Assembly: GCF_003063295.1 (NCBI RefSeq)
Contig: NZ_MUXF01000005.1
Coordinates: forward strand, 1-64,000
Length of the DNA: 64,000 nucleotides
DNA from: Arcobacter lacus
Lineage (GTDB): Bacteria > Campylobacterota > Campylobacteria > Campylobacterales > Arcobacteraceae
Direction of reading: 5' to 3'
Shown: positions 45,192-54,931 of the stretch, one piece after another
How positions within the stretch are numbered: position 1 is the stretch's first letter
Layout of the letters: each line of letters starts with the position of its first letter
The notes under the pieces: model-generated
Told to the model about the DNA's origin: nothing
Databases searched by the model: none
The model's input: the letters and a program-made list of their open reading frames with translations, nothing else
Position numbers and translations under genes: made by a program

Positions 45192-45849
45192 AAGAGTTTT
45201 ATTAATTGAAGATGATAAAGATATGCAAAAACTAATAGTTGAATATCTAAAAGAATACGACTTTGATTGTGTTGCATTTGACCAACCAAAAGATGTATTA
45301 GAACATTTTAAAATAGATAATAACTACTCTATAATCATTCTTGATTTGATGCTTCCTGAAATGGATGGATTTGATTTATTTAAGAAATTAAAACAGATAA
45401 AAGATATTCCTATTGTTATCTCAAGTGCACGAGGAGATATTGGAAATAAAATCCATGGATTTGAACTTGGAGCAGATGATTATTTAGCAAAACCTTATGA
45501 ACCAAGAGAGCTAGTTTTACGAATAGAACATATTTTAAAAAAAGATTTTAATAAAACAATAAATATTGGTAATTTTATCATTGATAAAGAAAATCGTACA
45601 GTTTTAGTAGATAATTATCCAGTAGATTTAACAAAAATTGAGTTTGAGATTTTTCTATTTTTAGTTGAAAATCAAAATAAAATCTCTTCAAGAGAGCAAA
45701 TTCTAAATGCAAGCTCTTTAGATATAAATACAAAAAATAGAACTATTGATATGCATATATCAAATATTAGATTTAAAATTGGTGATGATTCTAAAAACCC
45801 TAAATATATAAAATCCGTTTGGGGTATTGGTTATAAGTTTGTAGGTTAA
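45184..45849 (+). CDS. OmpR-family response regulator
   Basis: The 221 aa protein has a receiver domain with the acidic pair in IEDDKD, phosphorylatable aspartate in IILDLMLPEMDG and the lysine in LAKPYEPREL. A winged-helix domain follows (LTKIEFEIFLFLVENQ, TIDMHISNIRFKIG, VWGIGYKFVG). It starts with TTG after GAGGAATGGGAAA. It is encoded with the kinase after it and probably controls the cytochrome operon. Confidence 0.93.
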   Translation: MNKRVLLIEDDKDMQKLIVEYLKEYDFDCVAFDQPKDVLEHFKIDNNYSIIILDLMLPEMDGFDLFKKLKQIKDIPIVISSARGDIGNKIHGFELGADDYLAKPYEPRELVLRIEHILKKDFNKTINIGNFIIDKENRTVLVDNYPVDLTKIEFEIFLFLVENQNKISSREQILNASSLDINTKNRTIDMHISNIRFKIGDDSKNPKYIKSVWGIGYKFVG

Positions 45850-45850
45850 A

Positions 45851-47041
45851 ATGTCAATTTTTAAAAAAATTTCTTTTTTATTCATAATAAGTCTAATTCT
45901 AATGACAATCATTGGTTTATGGGTTGATAATATAAATTCTAAAAGAATGGACAATCTAATAAAAGACAAATATTTAAAAGTAATAGAAGAAGTTTTTAGA
46001 AATATTGAAAATAAAAACCATATAAATTACCTATTTCATAAAAACAATCTAAAAATAATGAAAGATTTTAAAATTTCCGATGCAAAGATTATTTATGAAC
46101 AAAATTATACTTTTGGAAATATTACTATTTTGAAAAAACATTTTGAAGATGAATTTATTATAAAAATAAACTATTTAGATGAAGAATATATCTTAAAAAC
46201 ACCAGATGAACAAAACCTCAACGATAAAATAATTTTAAATTTCCTTGTATTTTTAGATATTTTTGCACTTTTTCTAATTTTTTTATATCTTTTAAAACTC
46301 CTTTCTCCTTTAAAAACAATAACAAAAGAGATAAAAAATTTTGCAAATGGTGATTTATCAACAAGAATAAATATAAACTCAAAAGATGAAATAGGAACTT
46401 TAGCAAAAACTTTTAATAGTATGGCAAGTTCACTTGAAAACTCTATAAAAACAAGAGAAGAACTTTTAAGAGATATAGGACATGAACTACGAACTCCAAT
46501 AGCAAAAGGAAAATTTGCGATTGAAAAAATAGATGATTTTTCACAAAAAGAGTTACTAAAAAAGATTTTTTCAGATTTAGAAAGTTTAACAAATGAACTA
46601 ATAGAACTTGAAAAACTAAATCTTGCAAAATTAAATATATCAACATTTAGTGCAGAAACTTTAGTTTTAGAATCTTTAGGAAAACTCTATTTAGAAGATG
46701 AATCAAAAATCCAAATAGATATAAATGAAGATTTTAAAATAAATGCCGATTTATATTATCTTTCAATAGCTTTCAAAAATTTGATTGATAACGCTTTAAA
46801 ATATGCTATTTCATTTCCAATAATCATAAAAGTAGATAAAAATCAAATCTCTATTTCAAATAAAGGGAAACAACTCTCAAAAGAGTTTGAATACTATCTA
46901 AAACCTTTTACACAAGAACTATCTCAAAGAGATGGCTTTGGATTAGGACTTAGTATCGTAAAAAAAATCCTTGATAGACACAATTTTCAGCTACTTTACT
47001 CTTATGAAAATGACTATAATATTTTTAAAATTGTTTTATAA
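45851..47041 (+). CDS. Sensor histidine kinase
   Basis: The 396 aa protein has two membrane segments (near residues 7-25 and 128-150) around a sensor of about 100 residues, a HAMP domain (LLSPLKTITKEIKNFANGDLSTRI), the phosphoacceptor H-box RDIGHELRTPIAKGK and an ATPase domain (NLIDNALKYA; FGLGLSIVKKIL). The catalytic parts look complete. The gene begins two bases after the regulator stop. The signal may concern redox or envelope conditions, judged by the operon only. Its 3' end overlaps the convergent methyltransferase gene by six bases. Confidence 0.93.
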   Translation: MSIFKKISFLFIISLILMTIIGLWVDNINSKRMDNLIKDKYLKVIEEVFRNIENKNHINYLFHKNNLKIMKDFKISDAKIIYEQNYTFGNITILKKHFEDEFIIKINYLDEEYILKTPDEQNLNDKIILNFLVFLDIFALFLIFLYLLKLLSPLKTITKEIKNFANGDLSTRININSKDEIGTLAKTFNSMASSLENSIKTREELLRDIGHELRTPIAKGKFAIEKIDDFSQKELLKKIFSDLESLTNELIELEKLNLAKLNISTFSAETLVLESLGKLYLEDESKIQIDINEDFKINADLYYLSIAFKNLIDNALKYAISFPIIIKVDKNQISISNKGKQLSKEFEYYLKPFTQELSQRDGFGLGLSIVKKILDRHNFQLLYSYENDYNIFKIVL

Positions 47042-47785
47042 TTTATTTGCAACAACTCTTAATCTTACATAATCAGCAAGCCAACCAAACTCTTCTGAGT
47101 AGATTTTATTTTTTAAAATCTTTTCAACCTCTTCTTTAAAAATCTCTTTTTGTTTTGTTGTTAAATCTTTAGTGATTCCATTTGCAAAAATATCCAACCA
47201 AACTTTTATATCTTCAATTTTTGTTGGTCTATCTATCAACTCTATTGATTCAACTTCAAAAGCATTTTTTTCTAATATTTTTTTATATTCGATATCACTT
47301 ATAAAATTCCAAGGATTATTAAACTCTCCAAAATCTTTATGCGTTAAAAAAACTTCATCCATCGCTTCGCATAAAAATTTTATATTTCCATAACCACCAA
47401 ATTCAGCTACAAACTTTCCATCTTTTTTCAAAACTCTAGCTATTTCTTTTGCACTTTTATCCAAATCTTTAACCCAATGTAATACAGCATTTGAAAAAAC
47501 TTTATCAAAACTCACATCTTCAAATTTTAAATCCGTAACACTCATAACAAAAGTTTCTATACCTTTTTCTTTTGCTTTTAAAACCATCTCTTCGCTTAAA
47601 TCAATTCCAATTACATTTGCACCTTGATTTTGTATTTTTATTGCTAAAGTTCCCTCACCACAACCTAAGTCCAAAATCTTTTCATCTTTTTTCACATCTA
47701 AAATATTAACTAAAGAAAAAGCCAAATTTGAAACAAAACTTGCTTTTTGTGAATAATCATCTGCATTCCAACTATTTTCATTCAT
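47036..47785 (-). CDS. Class I SAM-dependent methyltransferase
   Basis: The 249 aa protein has the Rossmann pattern of small-molecule methyltransferases: ILDLGCGEGTLAIKI (motif I), VIGIDLSEEMV, FDKVFSNAVLHWVKD (as in trans-aconitate methyltransferase Tam and BioC relatives), and VLKKDGKFVAEFGGYG. The substrate cannot be told from the sequence. It stands alone, convergent to the kinase gene and downstream of an AraC-type regulator in the same direction. Confidence 0.88.
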   Translation of the reverse strand: MNENSWNADDYSQKASFVSNLAFSLVNILDVKKDEKILDLGCGEGTLAIKIQNQGANVIGIDLSEEMVLKAKEKGIETFVMSVTDLKFEDVSFDKVFSNAVLHWVKDLDKSAKEIARVLKKDGKFVAEFGGYGNIKFLCEAMDEVFLTHKDFGEFNNPWNFISDIEYKKILEKNAFEVESIELIDRPTKIEDIKVWLDIFANGITKDLTTKQKEIFKEEVEKILKNKIYSEEFGWLADYVRLRVVANKL

Positions 47786-47848
47786 ATAAAATTCCTTTTT
47801 ATTTTAGAAGATTTTATATTTTTTAAAAAATTAAAAGTATAAGAAAAG

Positions 47849-48700
47849 TTATATTTTATATCTGTAATCTTTTGGTGTTAAGTTATATCTTTTTTTAAAC
47901 TCTAAAATAAACCAAGATACACTTGAATATCCACATGAAGTTGCAATTTGAGAGATTGTTTCATCTGTTGTTTTCAATAACAAAGTTGCTTTTTCCAATC
48001 TTTTTTCATTTATCCAAAGTTTTGGCGTTGTGTTAAATTCATCTTTAAAATATTTTCTAATTTTTGAAGGAGTTTGTCTAGTCAAAAAACAGATATCTTC
48101 AAAACTATTTACAAAATCAAGATTTGATTCTAAAATATATCTGATTCTATCTTTTGTAGTATTTAAAATTTTATTGAAAAACTGTATCAAACTCTTTTCA
48201 TCTTTTTGTAAAACTAAAAGAAATAACTCTTCTATTTTTAGTTTTAAAAGCTCTTTAGAAAAATCCTTTTCCAAATAGTTTTCAAAAGATTTTATAGCTA
48301 TTTTTAACTCTTCAAACTTTGAATAATCAAAATTAAAAAGTTCTATTTCAGATTTTTTATCAATCTTTATTTTATATTTTTTTATAAAATCCAATACAAA
48401 CTTATCACTAAAAAACAAAACTATTGATTTGTATTTTAGATTTTCATTTACTCTTTTACTTAAAAAATAGTTGTTTTGATACAAAAAACAGATATTTGAA
48501 GAGTTAATATCTAATTTTTCTTCCTTTGTAGTTATAACTTTTTGACCAATTAAAGGAATCATAACTGCGTGCATTGTATTTCTAATGGATAAAAAATCTT
48601 CTCGATATTTTGTAATATAATTTACGCAATAAATCTCTTCTAAATCAATAATTCTACTATCATTTTTTTCTATAAAATAGTTTGGAACAATATAAGTCAT
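47849..48700 (-). CDS. AraC-family transcriptional regulator
   Basis: The 283 aa protein has an N-terminal region resembling no enzyme and a C-terminal pair of helix-turn-helix motifs (RQTPSKIRKYFKDEFNTTPKLWINEKRLEKATLLL and TISQIATSCGYSSVSWFILEFKKRYNLTPKDYR), the AraC signature. It may respond to a small ligand. It lies 11 bp after the HD-GYP gene in the same direction. Targets are unknown; the divergent gene pair is not close. Confidence 0.88.
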   Translation of the reverse strand: MTYIVPNYFIEKNDSRIIDLEEIYCVNYITKYREDFLSIRNTMHAVMIPLIGQKVITTKEEKLDINSSNICFLYQNNYFLSKRVNENLKYKSIVLFFSDKFVLDFIKKYKIKIDKKSEIELFNFDYSKFEELKIAIKSFENYLEKDFSKELLKLKIEELFLLVLQKDEKSLIQFFNKILNTTKDRIRYILESNLDFVNSFEDICFLTRQTPSKIRKYFKDEFNTTPKLWINEKRLEKATLLLKTTDETISQIATSCGYSSVSWFILEFKKRYNLTPKDYRYKI

Positions 48701-48711
48701 AATAAATCTTT

Positions 48712-50046
48712 TTAAAACTTATCTTTAAAAGTTTCTCTAATTTTTAAAAACTCATCTAAATGTTCAAAGAAAATATCCACAAGTTTTGGATCAAAATGTT
48801 TTCCTCTCTCTTCTTTGAAAAGATTAAAAATTTTTCCATCATCCCAAGCTTGTTTATAAACTCTATGGCTTCCTAAAGCATCGAAAACATCAGCAAGTGC
48901 AGTTATTCTTCCATAAATATGAATATTTTCACCTTTTAACCCTTTTGGATATCCACTTCCATCCCATTTTTCATGGTGTTCATTTGCTACAATTGCAGCC
49001 ATTTTTAGTAAAGGTCTATTTGAATGTTTTAACATTTCATAACCTAAAGCTGCATGAGTATTCATAATTTCTCTCTCATCTTCATCAAAACGACCAGGTT
49101 TATTTAAAATTGCATCAGGAATTGCAACTTTTCCTATATCGTGCATCGGACTTGCTTGTTTTAGCATCTCTGCTTCTTTTTCATTTAAACCATAATAAAG
49201 TGCTAAAAGCTTTGAATATTCTGCAACTCTTTTTACGTGATTTCCTGTCTCTTTACTTCTACTTTCTCCAATTGCACCCATAGTAAAAACTACTTCTTTT
49301 TGAGTATTTTCTATTTCATGATTTAGATTTCTTATCTCTTCTAAACCTTCTTGTACTTTTGTCTCAATTTCATCAACAGATAAACCTATATTTTTGTAAA
49401 CTTTATAACCTAAAATTATTATAAAAGAACCAATTATTAAAAGTAAAAATAAAATACTAAAATATGTATAATTAATAAAATCAGCGGATAATTGTGCTAT
49501 CTTTTTTTCAATATCAGAACTATAAACTTTATTTTGATTAATTACATTATAAATTTTATTTTTCAATTCTTCAATTTTTATATCGAGTTCTTTTATAATT
49601 TGGTTTTCAATATTTTCTTTTAAATCTAACTTTTTATTTTCTAAATCATAAATAATATAAAAGGCATCTTCTATTTCTTTTTCATTTTCATATAAGAAAT
49701 TCAATTTTGTTGAAATAAGTTCATTTTTATGAATATCTGAGATAAAAATATCCACAAAATCATTTTCATCTTTTGCTTCAAAATTTTTTTCAATTGCTTC
49801 GAATTCAAGTTCATATTTTAAAAACTTTTCTTTTTTTAGTTCTAATTCTTTTAATGAATTTATATTAGTCACATCTTTTAGTAATTCATTCATATTTTCT
49901 TGCATTGATACTAAGTTAGCAATCAATTCTTTTGTAGAATCATTCTCTCTAATTTGATAAATAATTATTGTATTTATAAATCCTATTATAAAAACTATAA
50001 ATAACATCATTGCAAAACTAATTTTCAGGATTCTTTTTATACTCAT
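48712..50046 (-). CDS. HD-GYP domain protein with N-terminal sensor (c-di-GMP phosphodiesterase)
   Basis: The 444 aa protein has two membrane segments (about residues 8-28 and 190-212) around a helical periplasmic sensor, a short coiled coil and an HD-GYP domain from about residue 255: ETGNHVKRVAEYSKLLA, PMHDIGKVAIPDAILNKPGRF, NTHAALGYEML, ANEHHEKWDGSGYPKGLKGE, RITALADVFDALGSHR. The metal ligands and GYP are all present, so it probably degrades c-di-GMP. It is the third c-di-GMP-related protein in this window. Confidence 0.92.
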   Translation of the reverse strand: MSIKRILKISFAMMLFIVFIIGFINTIIIYQIRENDSTKELIANLVSMQENMNELLKDVTNINSLKELELKKEKFLKYELEFEAIEKNFEAKDENDFVDIFISDIHKNELISTKLNFLYENEKEIEDAFYIIYDLENKKLDLKENIENQIIKELDIKIEELKNKIYNVINQNKVYSSDIEKKIAQLSADFINYTYFSILFLLLIIGSFIIILGYKVYKNIGLSVDEIETKVQEGLEEIRNLNHEIENTQKEVVFTMGAIGESRSKETGNHVKRVAEYSKLLALYYGLNEKEAEMLKQASPMHDIGKVAIPDAILNKPGRFDEDEREIMNTHAALGYEMLKHSNRPLLKMAAIVANEHHEKWDGSGYPKGLKGENIHIYGRITALADVFDALGSHRVYKQAWDDGKIFNLFKEERGKHFDPKLVDIFFEHLDEFLKIRETFKDKF

Positions 50047-50172
50047 TTTTGTACCAACTCAATGATAAAATAATTTTAATATAATATCAAAACTAATATT
50101 TATAACTTCATACTTAATGAATTCAAATAGTTTTTTTTGTATAATTCACGCAATTAAGAAAAAGGGTATAAA

Positions 50173-50994
50173 ATGATTCAATTGATAAATAAAAAAGAGA
50201 ATATTTTTGGAGATAATATTGCATTTGTGGAAAATTGGGATTTTTCAAAAGCAAACTTAAATGAAGAAAATAGAATCTTAGCTATTACTCAAGTTGCTTC
50301 AATTTGTTATCAAAATCCAAATGCTTTAGGAAGTGAATCATTATACAATAGACTTGCAGCTGAAAGTAAAGGACTTCCAAGTTCAAGTTTTGAGTTTGTA
50401 CCAGTATTACTTGACCCAACAAATGAAAAACATAAAGAGATATTAGCTTTAGAATACTCAAATGTAAAAAAATTTGGTGAACTTATTTGTGATGGAAAAT
50501 ATCTTCTTACAAATTATAGAGCTTTGGTTTATGATTTTGAAAACAATGAAAATGCCTATAGTTTTGATATTAGAACTATCTACAATACAGAAATTGAGTG
50601 TGAAATTATAAAACAATACTTCAAAGTATTTTTATATAAAGTTGATTTTCCAACACGAAGTCAAATGGTAAGACATAGAGTAAACTGGCAAGAATTAAGT
50701 AGAAGATATGTAAGTGGAAAAAGAGTTCCTTTTGAGTTTTATATTAGTGAAAAACTACAAAATAATCCAAAAGTTGAAGCTTTGATAAAACAAAGTGAAG
50801 AGTTATATTTTGAACTACTAGAAAATGGTGTTAAACCTCAAGAAGCTAGAAGAATAATCCCACAAGCTGGTTATTCACAAATTTGGGGAGCTTTTCAACC
50901 AACTCAACTTGCAAACTATTTTAGATTAAGAGATGATTCACACGCACAATGGGAGATTAGACAAACTGCACTTGCTATGAAAGAACTTTTATGA
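50173..50994 (+). CDS. thyX: Flavin-dependent thymidylate synthase
   Basis: The 273 aa protein has a ThyX motif RHRVNWQELSRRY and a C-terminal part PQAGYSQIWGAFQPTQLANYFRLRDDSHAQWEIRQTALAM, matching the FAD- and dUMP-binding regions of ThyX. The enzyme makes dTMP from dUMP with FAD and methylene-tetrahydrofolate. ThyX is the usual form in Campylobacterota. AAAAAGGG stands before the ATG. The next gene overlaps by four bases. Confidence 0.9.
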   Translation: MIQLINKKENIFGDNIAFVENWDFSKANLNEENRILAITQVASICYQNPNALGSESLYNRLAAESKGLPSSSFEFVPVLLDPTNEKHKEILALEYSNVKKFGELICDGKYLLTNYRALVYDFENNENAYSFDIRTIYNTEIECEIIKQYFKVFLYKVDFPTRSQMVRHRVNWQELSRRYVSGKRVPFEFYISEKLQNNPKVEALIKQSEELYFELLENGVKPQEARRIIPQAGYSQIWGAFQPTQLANYFRLRDDSHAQWEIRQTALAMKELL

Positions 50995-51608
50995 GTGCAT
51001 TTGAGATTGCAGATATTATAGGAATTATTTGCTTTGCTCTTAGTGGATTTCTAATGGGAGTCTATAATAAACTTGATATTTTGGGAGTTTTTATTGCTGC
51101 TTTTTTAACTGCTTTTGGTGGTGGTATGATAAGAGATGTTCTTGCAGATAGAACACCTTATGTTTTTACTTCAAATCTTCCTTTAATTTTAGTTATTTCG
51201 ACAGTTTTAATAGCTATGTTATTCAAACTTCATAAAATCGATGACTTAGAAGGAAAATGGGCATTTGTTATTTCTGATGCTATTGGTTTGGTATCTTTTT
51301 CTATTGCTGGAGCAATTATTGCAATAAATAGTGGTTTTAATTTTTTAAGTGTATTAATTCTTGCTTTTATAACTGCTGTTGGTGGTGGAACGATAAGAGA
51401 CATTTTAATCAATAAAGTTCCATTTATATTAGTTTCAGAATTTTATGCAAGTGTAGCATTGATTGTAGGTATTGCTGTTTATATTTTAGAACTTTTAGAA
51501 ATAAGAAACTTATTTACTTTATCAATAGTTTTTATTTTGGGTGTAGCGTTGAGAATTGTTGCTTATTATAGAAAATGGCATCTTCCAACTTTATCAAAAG
51601 AAAATTAA
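50991..51608 (+). CDS. TRIC-like/UPF0126 membrane protein (YadS type)
   Basis: The 205 aa protein has seven hydrophobic segments in two repeated halves, each with the hallmark GGGMIRDVLADRTPYVF and GGGTIRDILINKVPFIL. Bacterial members are trimeric cation channels related to TRIC. It is translationally coupled to thyX (ATGA). Another proposed role in the family is glycine transport. No functional link with thymidylate synthesis is known. Confidence 0.9.
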   Translation: MSAFEIADIIGIICFALSGFLMGVYNKLDILGVFIAAFLTAFGGGMIRDVLADRTPYVFTSNLPLILVISTVLIAMLFKLHKIDDLEGKWAFVISDAIGLVSFSIAGAIIAINSGFNFLSVLILAFITAVGGGTIRDILINKVPFILVSEFYASVALIVGIAVYILELLEIRNLFTLSIVFILGVALRIVAYYRKWHLPTLSKEN

Positions 51609-51666
51609 CTTTTCATTTACTTTTTATAGATAAACTTTTGATATTTTTAATTAAAGGAAAAAATTT

Positions 51667-52122
51667 ATGATTAAAAAATTGCTACTTACAATTTTTTTAG
51701 GTGTTGTTGCATTTGCTAACCCTTTGACTGTTAATAACTCTGTTCCAGAACTAAAAATCAAAGATCAATTTGAAAAAGAACATACTCTTGACTCAAATGT
51801 AAAAACTATCATTTTTAGTGCAACAAAAGATGAAAGTAATACTATTAAAGAATTTTTAAATTCTAAAGGAAATGATTTTTTAACAACTAATCATATAGTT
51901 TATGTTGCAGATATTACTGGTATGCCTAGTTTAATTACAAAATTTATTGCATTACCAAAAATGAAAAATTATTCTTTTCCAATTTTATTGATTGATGAAG
52001 AAAATAAAGTTTTATTTCCTGTAGAAAAAGACAAAATTACTATTATTACTTTAGATAATTCAAAAATTACTGATGTAAAATATATCAAAACAACTGAAGA
52101 TTTAGCTGCTACTTTTAAATAA
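51667..52122 (+). CDS. Exported protein of unknown function (thioredoxin-fold-like)
   Basis: The 151 aa protein has a signal peptide ending near FANP and a mature part with a possible thioredoxin-like beta-alpha order (VKTIIFSATKDESNTIKEFLNSKG; FPILLIDEENKV). It has no cysteine, so it is not a redox thioredoxin. I recognise no specific family with confidence. AAAGGAAAAAATTT precedes the ATG, and a terminator hairpin follows directly. Confidence 0.6.
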   Translation: MIKKLLLTIFLGVVAFANPLTVNNSVPELKIKDQFEKEHTLDSNVKTIIFSATKDESNTIKEFLNSKGNDFLTTNHIVYVADITGMPSLITKFIALPKMKNYSFPILLIDEENKVLFPVEKDKITIITLDNSKITDVKYIKTTEDLAATFK

Positions 52123-52155
52123 AAAAACTATTAGCTTTTAAGCTAATAGTTTTTC
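52123..52155. terminator. Bidirectional terminator between exported-protein gene and purN
   Basis: AACTATTAGCTT and AAGCTAATAGTT form a perfect stem with a TT loop, flanked by A and T runs on both sides. It serves the two convergent genes; the purN stop codon lies inside it. Confidence 0.85.
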
Positions 52156-52716
52156 AAATGCTTCTACAATTGCCTCTTTTTCTAAGTTTTTTATTTTTTC
52201 TTCAAGAGTGTCAACTGTTTCATTTTCTTCTAATTTTAGTTTTTTTACTAAAATCTTTTCACCTTCATCATAAACCTCATTTACAAAATGTATTGTAACT
52301 CCAGATTCTTTTTCACCATTTTTAATAACTGCTTCATGAACAAATCTTCCATACATTCCAACTCCTCCATAAATTGAAGGTAAAATTGCGGGATGAGTAT
52401 TTATTATCTTGTTAGGATATGCTTTTAAAAGTTTTGATTCTATTTTTTTCATATATCCTGATAAAAATATATAATCACAACCAAACTCTAAAAGTAATCT
52501 TGTGATTTTGTCATCAATATCTTGTTCAGGATATCTTTTATCATTTATTATAAAATATGGAATATTGTAAGATTCTGCTTTTTCTAAAACTCCTGCATTT
52601 GTATTATTTGTAATAACAACTACAACTTTTGCATCAAGTATTTTATTTTCAATAGCCTTTTGAATAGTCTCAAATCCACTACCATTATATGAAGCTAATA
52701 TTCCTATTTTTGTCAT
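52138..52716 (-). CDS. purN: Phosphoribosylglycinamide formyltransferase
   Basis: The 192 aa protein has LASYNGSGFETI for substrate phosphate binding, then NTHPAILPSIYGG with the catalytic Asn and His, and HFVNEVYDEGEKI with the catalytic Asp. It transfers formyl from 10-formyl-tetrahydrofolate in purine synthesis. I start at the ATG 52714-52716 with AGGA eight bases upstream; the ATG three codons earlier is too close to that site. The ends lie in a shared terminator. Confidence 0.93.
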   Translation of the reverse strand: MTKIGILASYNGSGFETIQKAIENKILDAKVVVVITNNTNAGVLEKAESYNIPYFIINDKRYPEQDIDDKITRLLLEFGCDYIFLSGYMKKIESKLLKAYPNKIINTHPAILPSIYGGVGMYGRFVHEAVIKNGEKESGVTIHFVNEVYDEGEKILVKKLKLEENETVDTLEEKIKNLEKEAIVEAFEKLLA

Positions 52717-52763
52717 TAAAATCATCCTAATTTTTTAAAGTTTTGATTATATCTAAAGTTTAA

Positions 52764-53228
52764 TTACAATCTTTGAGCGTGAGTTAATGCAATTGCGATT
52801 GCATCAGTAATATCAAGTGGCTTTATCTCTTTTTTCACATTTAAAAGTCTTTTTACCATAAAAGCAACTTGTTCTTTTGTTGCTTTTCCATTTCCTGTAA
52901 CTGCTTGTTTTACTTGAAGTGGAGTATATTCACTAAAATTTCCAAACTCTTGTAAAATCTTCAAACTAATTGCTCCTCTAAATTGAGCTAGTTTTATAAC
53001 CGTTTTTGGATTAAAAGCATAAAACATATCTTCTATAGAAACTTGATCTATTTTATGGTTTTTAAAAAGTAAATCTAAGCCTTCTGTCATCTCTACAATT
53101 TGCTCTTGTAAAATTTTTGTTTTTATTTTGATTAGACCTGCTTCAATAAGTTTTAAATCTCTTCCATTTTTTTCAACAATCGCATATCCACAATTTCTAG
53201 TTCCTGGGTCTATTCCTAATATTTTCAA
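52764..53228 (-). CDS. ruvC: Holliday junction resolvase RuvC
   Basis: The 154 aa nuclease has the acidic residues in [19 protein letters not shown] and [13 protein letters not shown]. It cuts Holliday junctions together with RuvAB. It starts with TTG at 53226-53228 after GAGTGA. It reads away from dnaA, with the origin region between the two. Confidence 0.95.
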   Translation of the reverse strand: MKILGIDPGTRNCGYAIVEKNGRDLKLIEAGLIKIKTKILQEQIVEMTEGLDLLFKNHKIDQVSIEDMFYAFNPKTVIKLAQFRGAISLKILQEFGNFSEYTPLQVKQAVTGNGKATKEQVAFMVKRLLNVKKEIKPLDITDAIAIALTHAQRL

Positions 53229-53457
53229 CTTTTCACTCTTTATTAATAATTTTTATTCACATAATTTAAAATTCGATTATATCGTATTTGTATAAAAATA
53301 TTTTATCTAAAAGAAAAAAATTATTCACAGTTTATTCACTACGTGTACAACTCTTAGATTTAGATAAATTTTACTATTTGTATTTCATTGAAGTTCTTTT
53401 ATAAAAAATTTCGATATAATATCTACAATTACGATTAAATAAAGAGTTTACAAATAA
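53229..53457. other. Candidate replication origin, ruvC-dnaA part
   Basis: This 229-bp gap is very AT-rich and has three plus-strand sites close to the E. coli DnaA box TTATNCACA: TTATTCACA at 53253-53261 and 53321-53329, and TTATTCACT at 53332-53340. A/T tracts on both sides (53262-53320 and 53360-53420) could unwind. Its place upstream of dnaA is typical of Campylobacterota origins. Confidence 0.75.
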
Positions 53458-54774
53458 ATGACAACTAAAGAGTTTTTAACAATTATTCAAAAAGAAGCAA
53501 ATCAAATCGATTACGAAAGATACTTAAAACAATTAGTTTATAAAAAAGTATCATCAGATAATAAAATTGCCATTTTCGAAGTAAATAATAAATATATAGC
53601 TTCTTGGATAAAAAGTAAATTTACAAACTTAATACAGCATTGTTTCGAAATTTACGATGGTTCAAAGCCAACTATTGAAATAAAACTATCAAATGAAAAA
53701 AAATCTAAAAAAGAGATTTTAAAAGAACAAATACAAAATGAATCAACAGAAAGTACAATACTAAATCCATCTTATACATTCGATTCATTCGTTGTAGGAC
53801 CATCAAACCAAATGGCTTATAATGCCTCACTTGCCGTAGCAAATAAACCAGGTGTTCAATACAATCCTTTATTTATTTATGGTGGAACGGGACTTGGAAA
53901 AACTCACCTTTTACAAGCTGTTGGAAATCATGCTATTGAAAAAGGAAATACTGTTATTTATGTAACTATTGAACAGTTTATGAATGATTTTACTTTTTCA
54001 ATTAAAAATAAAAATATGGAACATTTTAGAAATAAATATAGAAAATGTGATGTTTTACTAATAGATGATATTCAATTTTTAAGTGGAAAAGAACAAACTC
54101 AAGAAGAATTTTTTCACACTTTCAACGAACTTCATAATGCAAAAAAACAAATTGTAATGACAAGTGATAGACTGCCATCACAAATAGCTGGACTTGTTGA
54201 TAGATTAAAATCAAGATTTGAATGGGGATTAACAGCTGATGTACAAATTCCTGGACTTGAGACAAAAATAGCTATTATTGAAAAAAAATCAGAATTAAAT
54301 GGTATTTGTTTAAGTAGAGAAATAATCAATTTTATTGCTACAAACCTTGATAATTCAATTAGAGAGATTGAAGGTGTTTTGATCAGAATTAATGCAAGTG
54401 CATCTTTATTAAATCAAGAAATTACTCTTCCAATGGTTCAAGGTTTATTAAAAGAACAGATTAAAGAAACAAAAGAGAATGTAAAACTTCCAGATATCAT
54501 AAATATTGTTGCAAATCAGCTAAATATCAAACCAAGTGATATTAAGTCTAAAAAAAGAACAGCAACAGTTGCAAATGCAAGAAGAATTGTAATTTATCTA
54601 GTAAGAGAGTTAACTCACAACTCTATGCCTGATATTGCAAAGTTTTTAGGTATGAAAGATCATAGTGCAATTTCGCACAATATTAAAAAAGCAAATGAGT
54701 TAATTGAAAAAGATGAAAATTTCAAATTAATCATTGAAAATTTAAAAAATAAAATCATCAATAGTAGGGAGTAG
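53458..54774 (+). CDS. dnaA: Chromosomal replication initiator DnaA
   Basis: The 438 aa protein has the AAA+ domain with GGTGLGKTH (Walker A), LLIDDIQFLSGKEQTQEEFFHTFN (Walker B), sensor RLKSRFEWG and the DNA-binding domain IV with the signature KFLGMKDHSAISHNIKKA. It binds the boxes in the neighbouring gaps and opens the origin. It starts with ATG at 53458. dnaN follows after a 157-bp gap that also has boxes. Confidence 0.98.
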   Translation: MTTKEFLTIIQKEANQIDYERYLKQLVYKKVSSDNKIAIFEVNNKYIASWIKSKFTNLIQHCFEIYDGSKPTIEIKLSNEKKSKKEILKEQIQNESTESTILNPSYTFDSFVVGPSNQMAYNASLAVANKPGVQYNPLFIYGGTGLGKTHLLQAVGNHAIEKGNTVIYVTIEQFMNDFTFSIKNKNMEHFRNKYRKCDVLLIDDIQFLSGKEQTQEEFFHTFNELHNAKKQIVMTSDRLPSQIAGLVDRLKSRFEWGLTADVQIPGLETKIAIIEKKSELNGICLSREIINFIATNLDNSIREIEGVLIRINASASLLNQEITLPMVQGLLKEQIKETKENVKLPDIINIVANQLNIKPSDIKSKKRTATVANARRIVIYLVRELTHNSMPDIAKFLGMKDHSAISHNIKKANELIEKDENFKLIIENLKNKIINSRE

Positions 54775-54931
54775 TAAAAAAGTTTTAATGCTTTGTGTGA
54801 AAAGATGTGAATATAAAAGAGTTTTTAATCACTTGGTTAAATACCCATTTTATAGACTCTAAGAATGTATTTTCATCTTTTCACATAGACTACTGCTTTT
54901 ACTAATTTAAATATAAAATATAGGAGAAAAA
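54775..54931. other. Candidate second DnaA-box cluster between dnaA and dnaN
   Basis: The gap holds two minus-strand boxes (TGTGAAAAG at 54796-54804 and TGTGAATAT at 54806-54814) and one plus-strand box (TTTTCACAT at 54878-54886). Together with the ruvC-dnaA gap this gives a possible bipartite origin like that of Helicobacter pylori. It also contains the dnaN ribosome-binding site TAGGAG. Confidence 0.6.
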
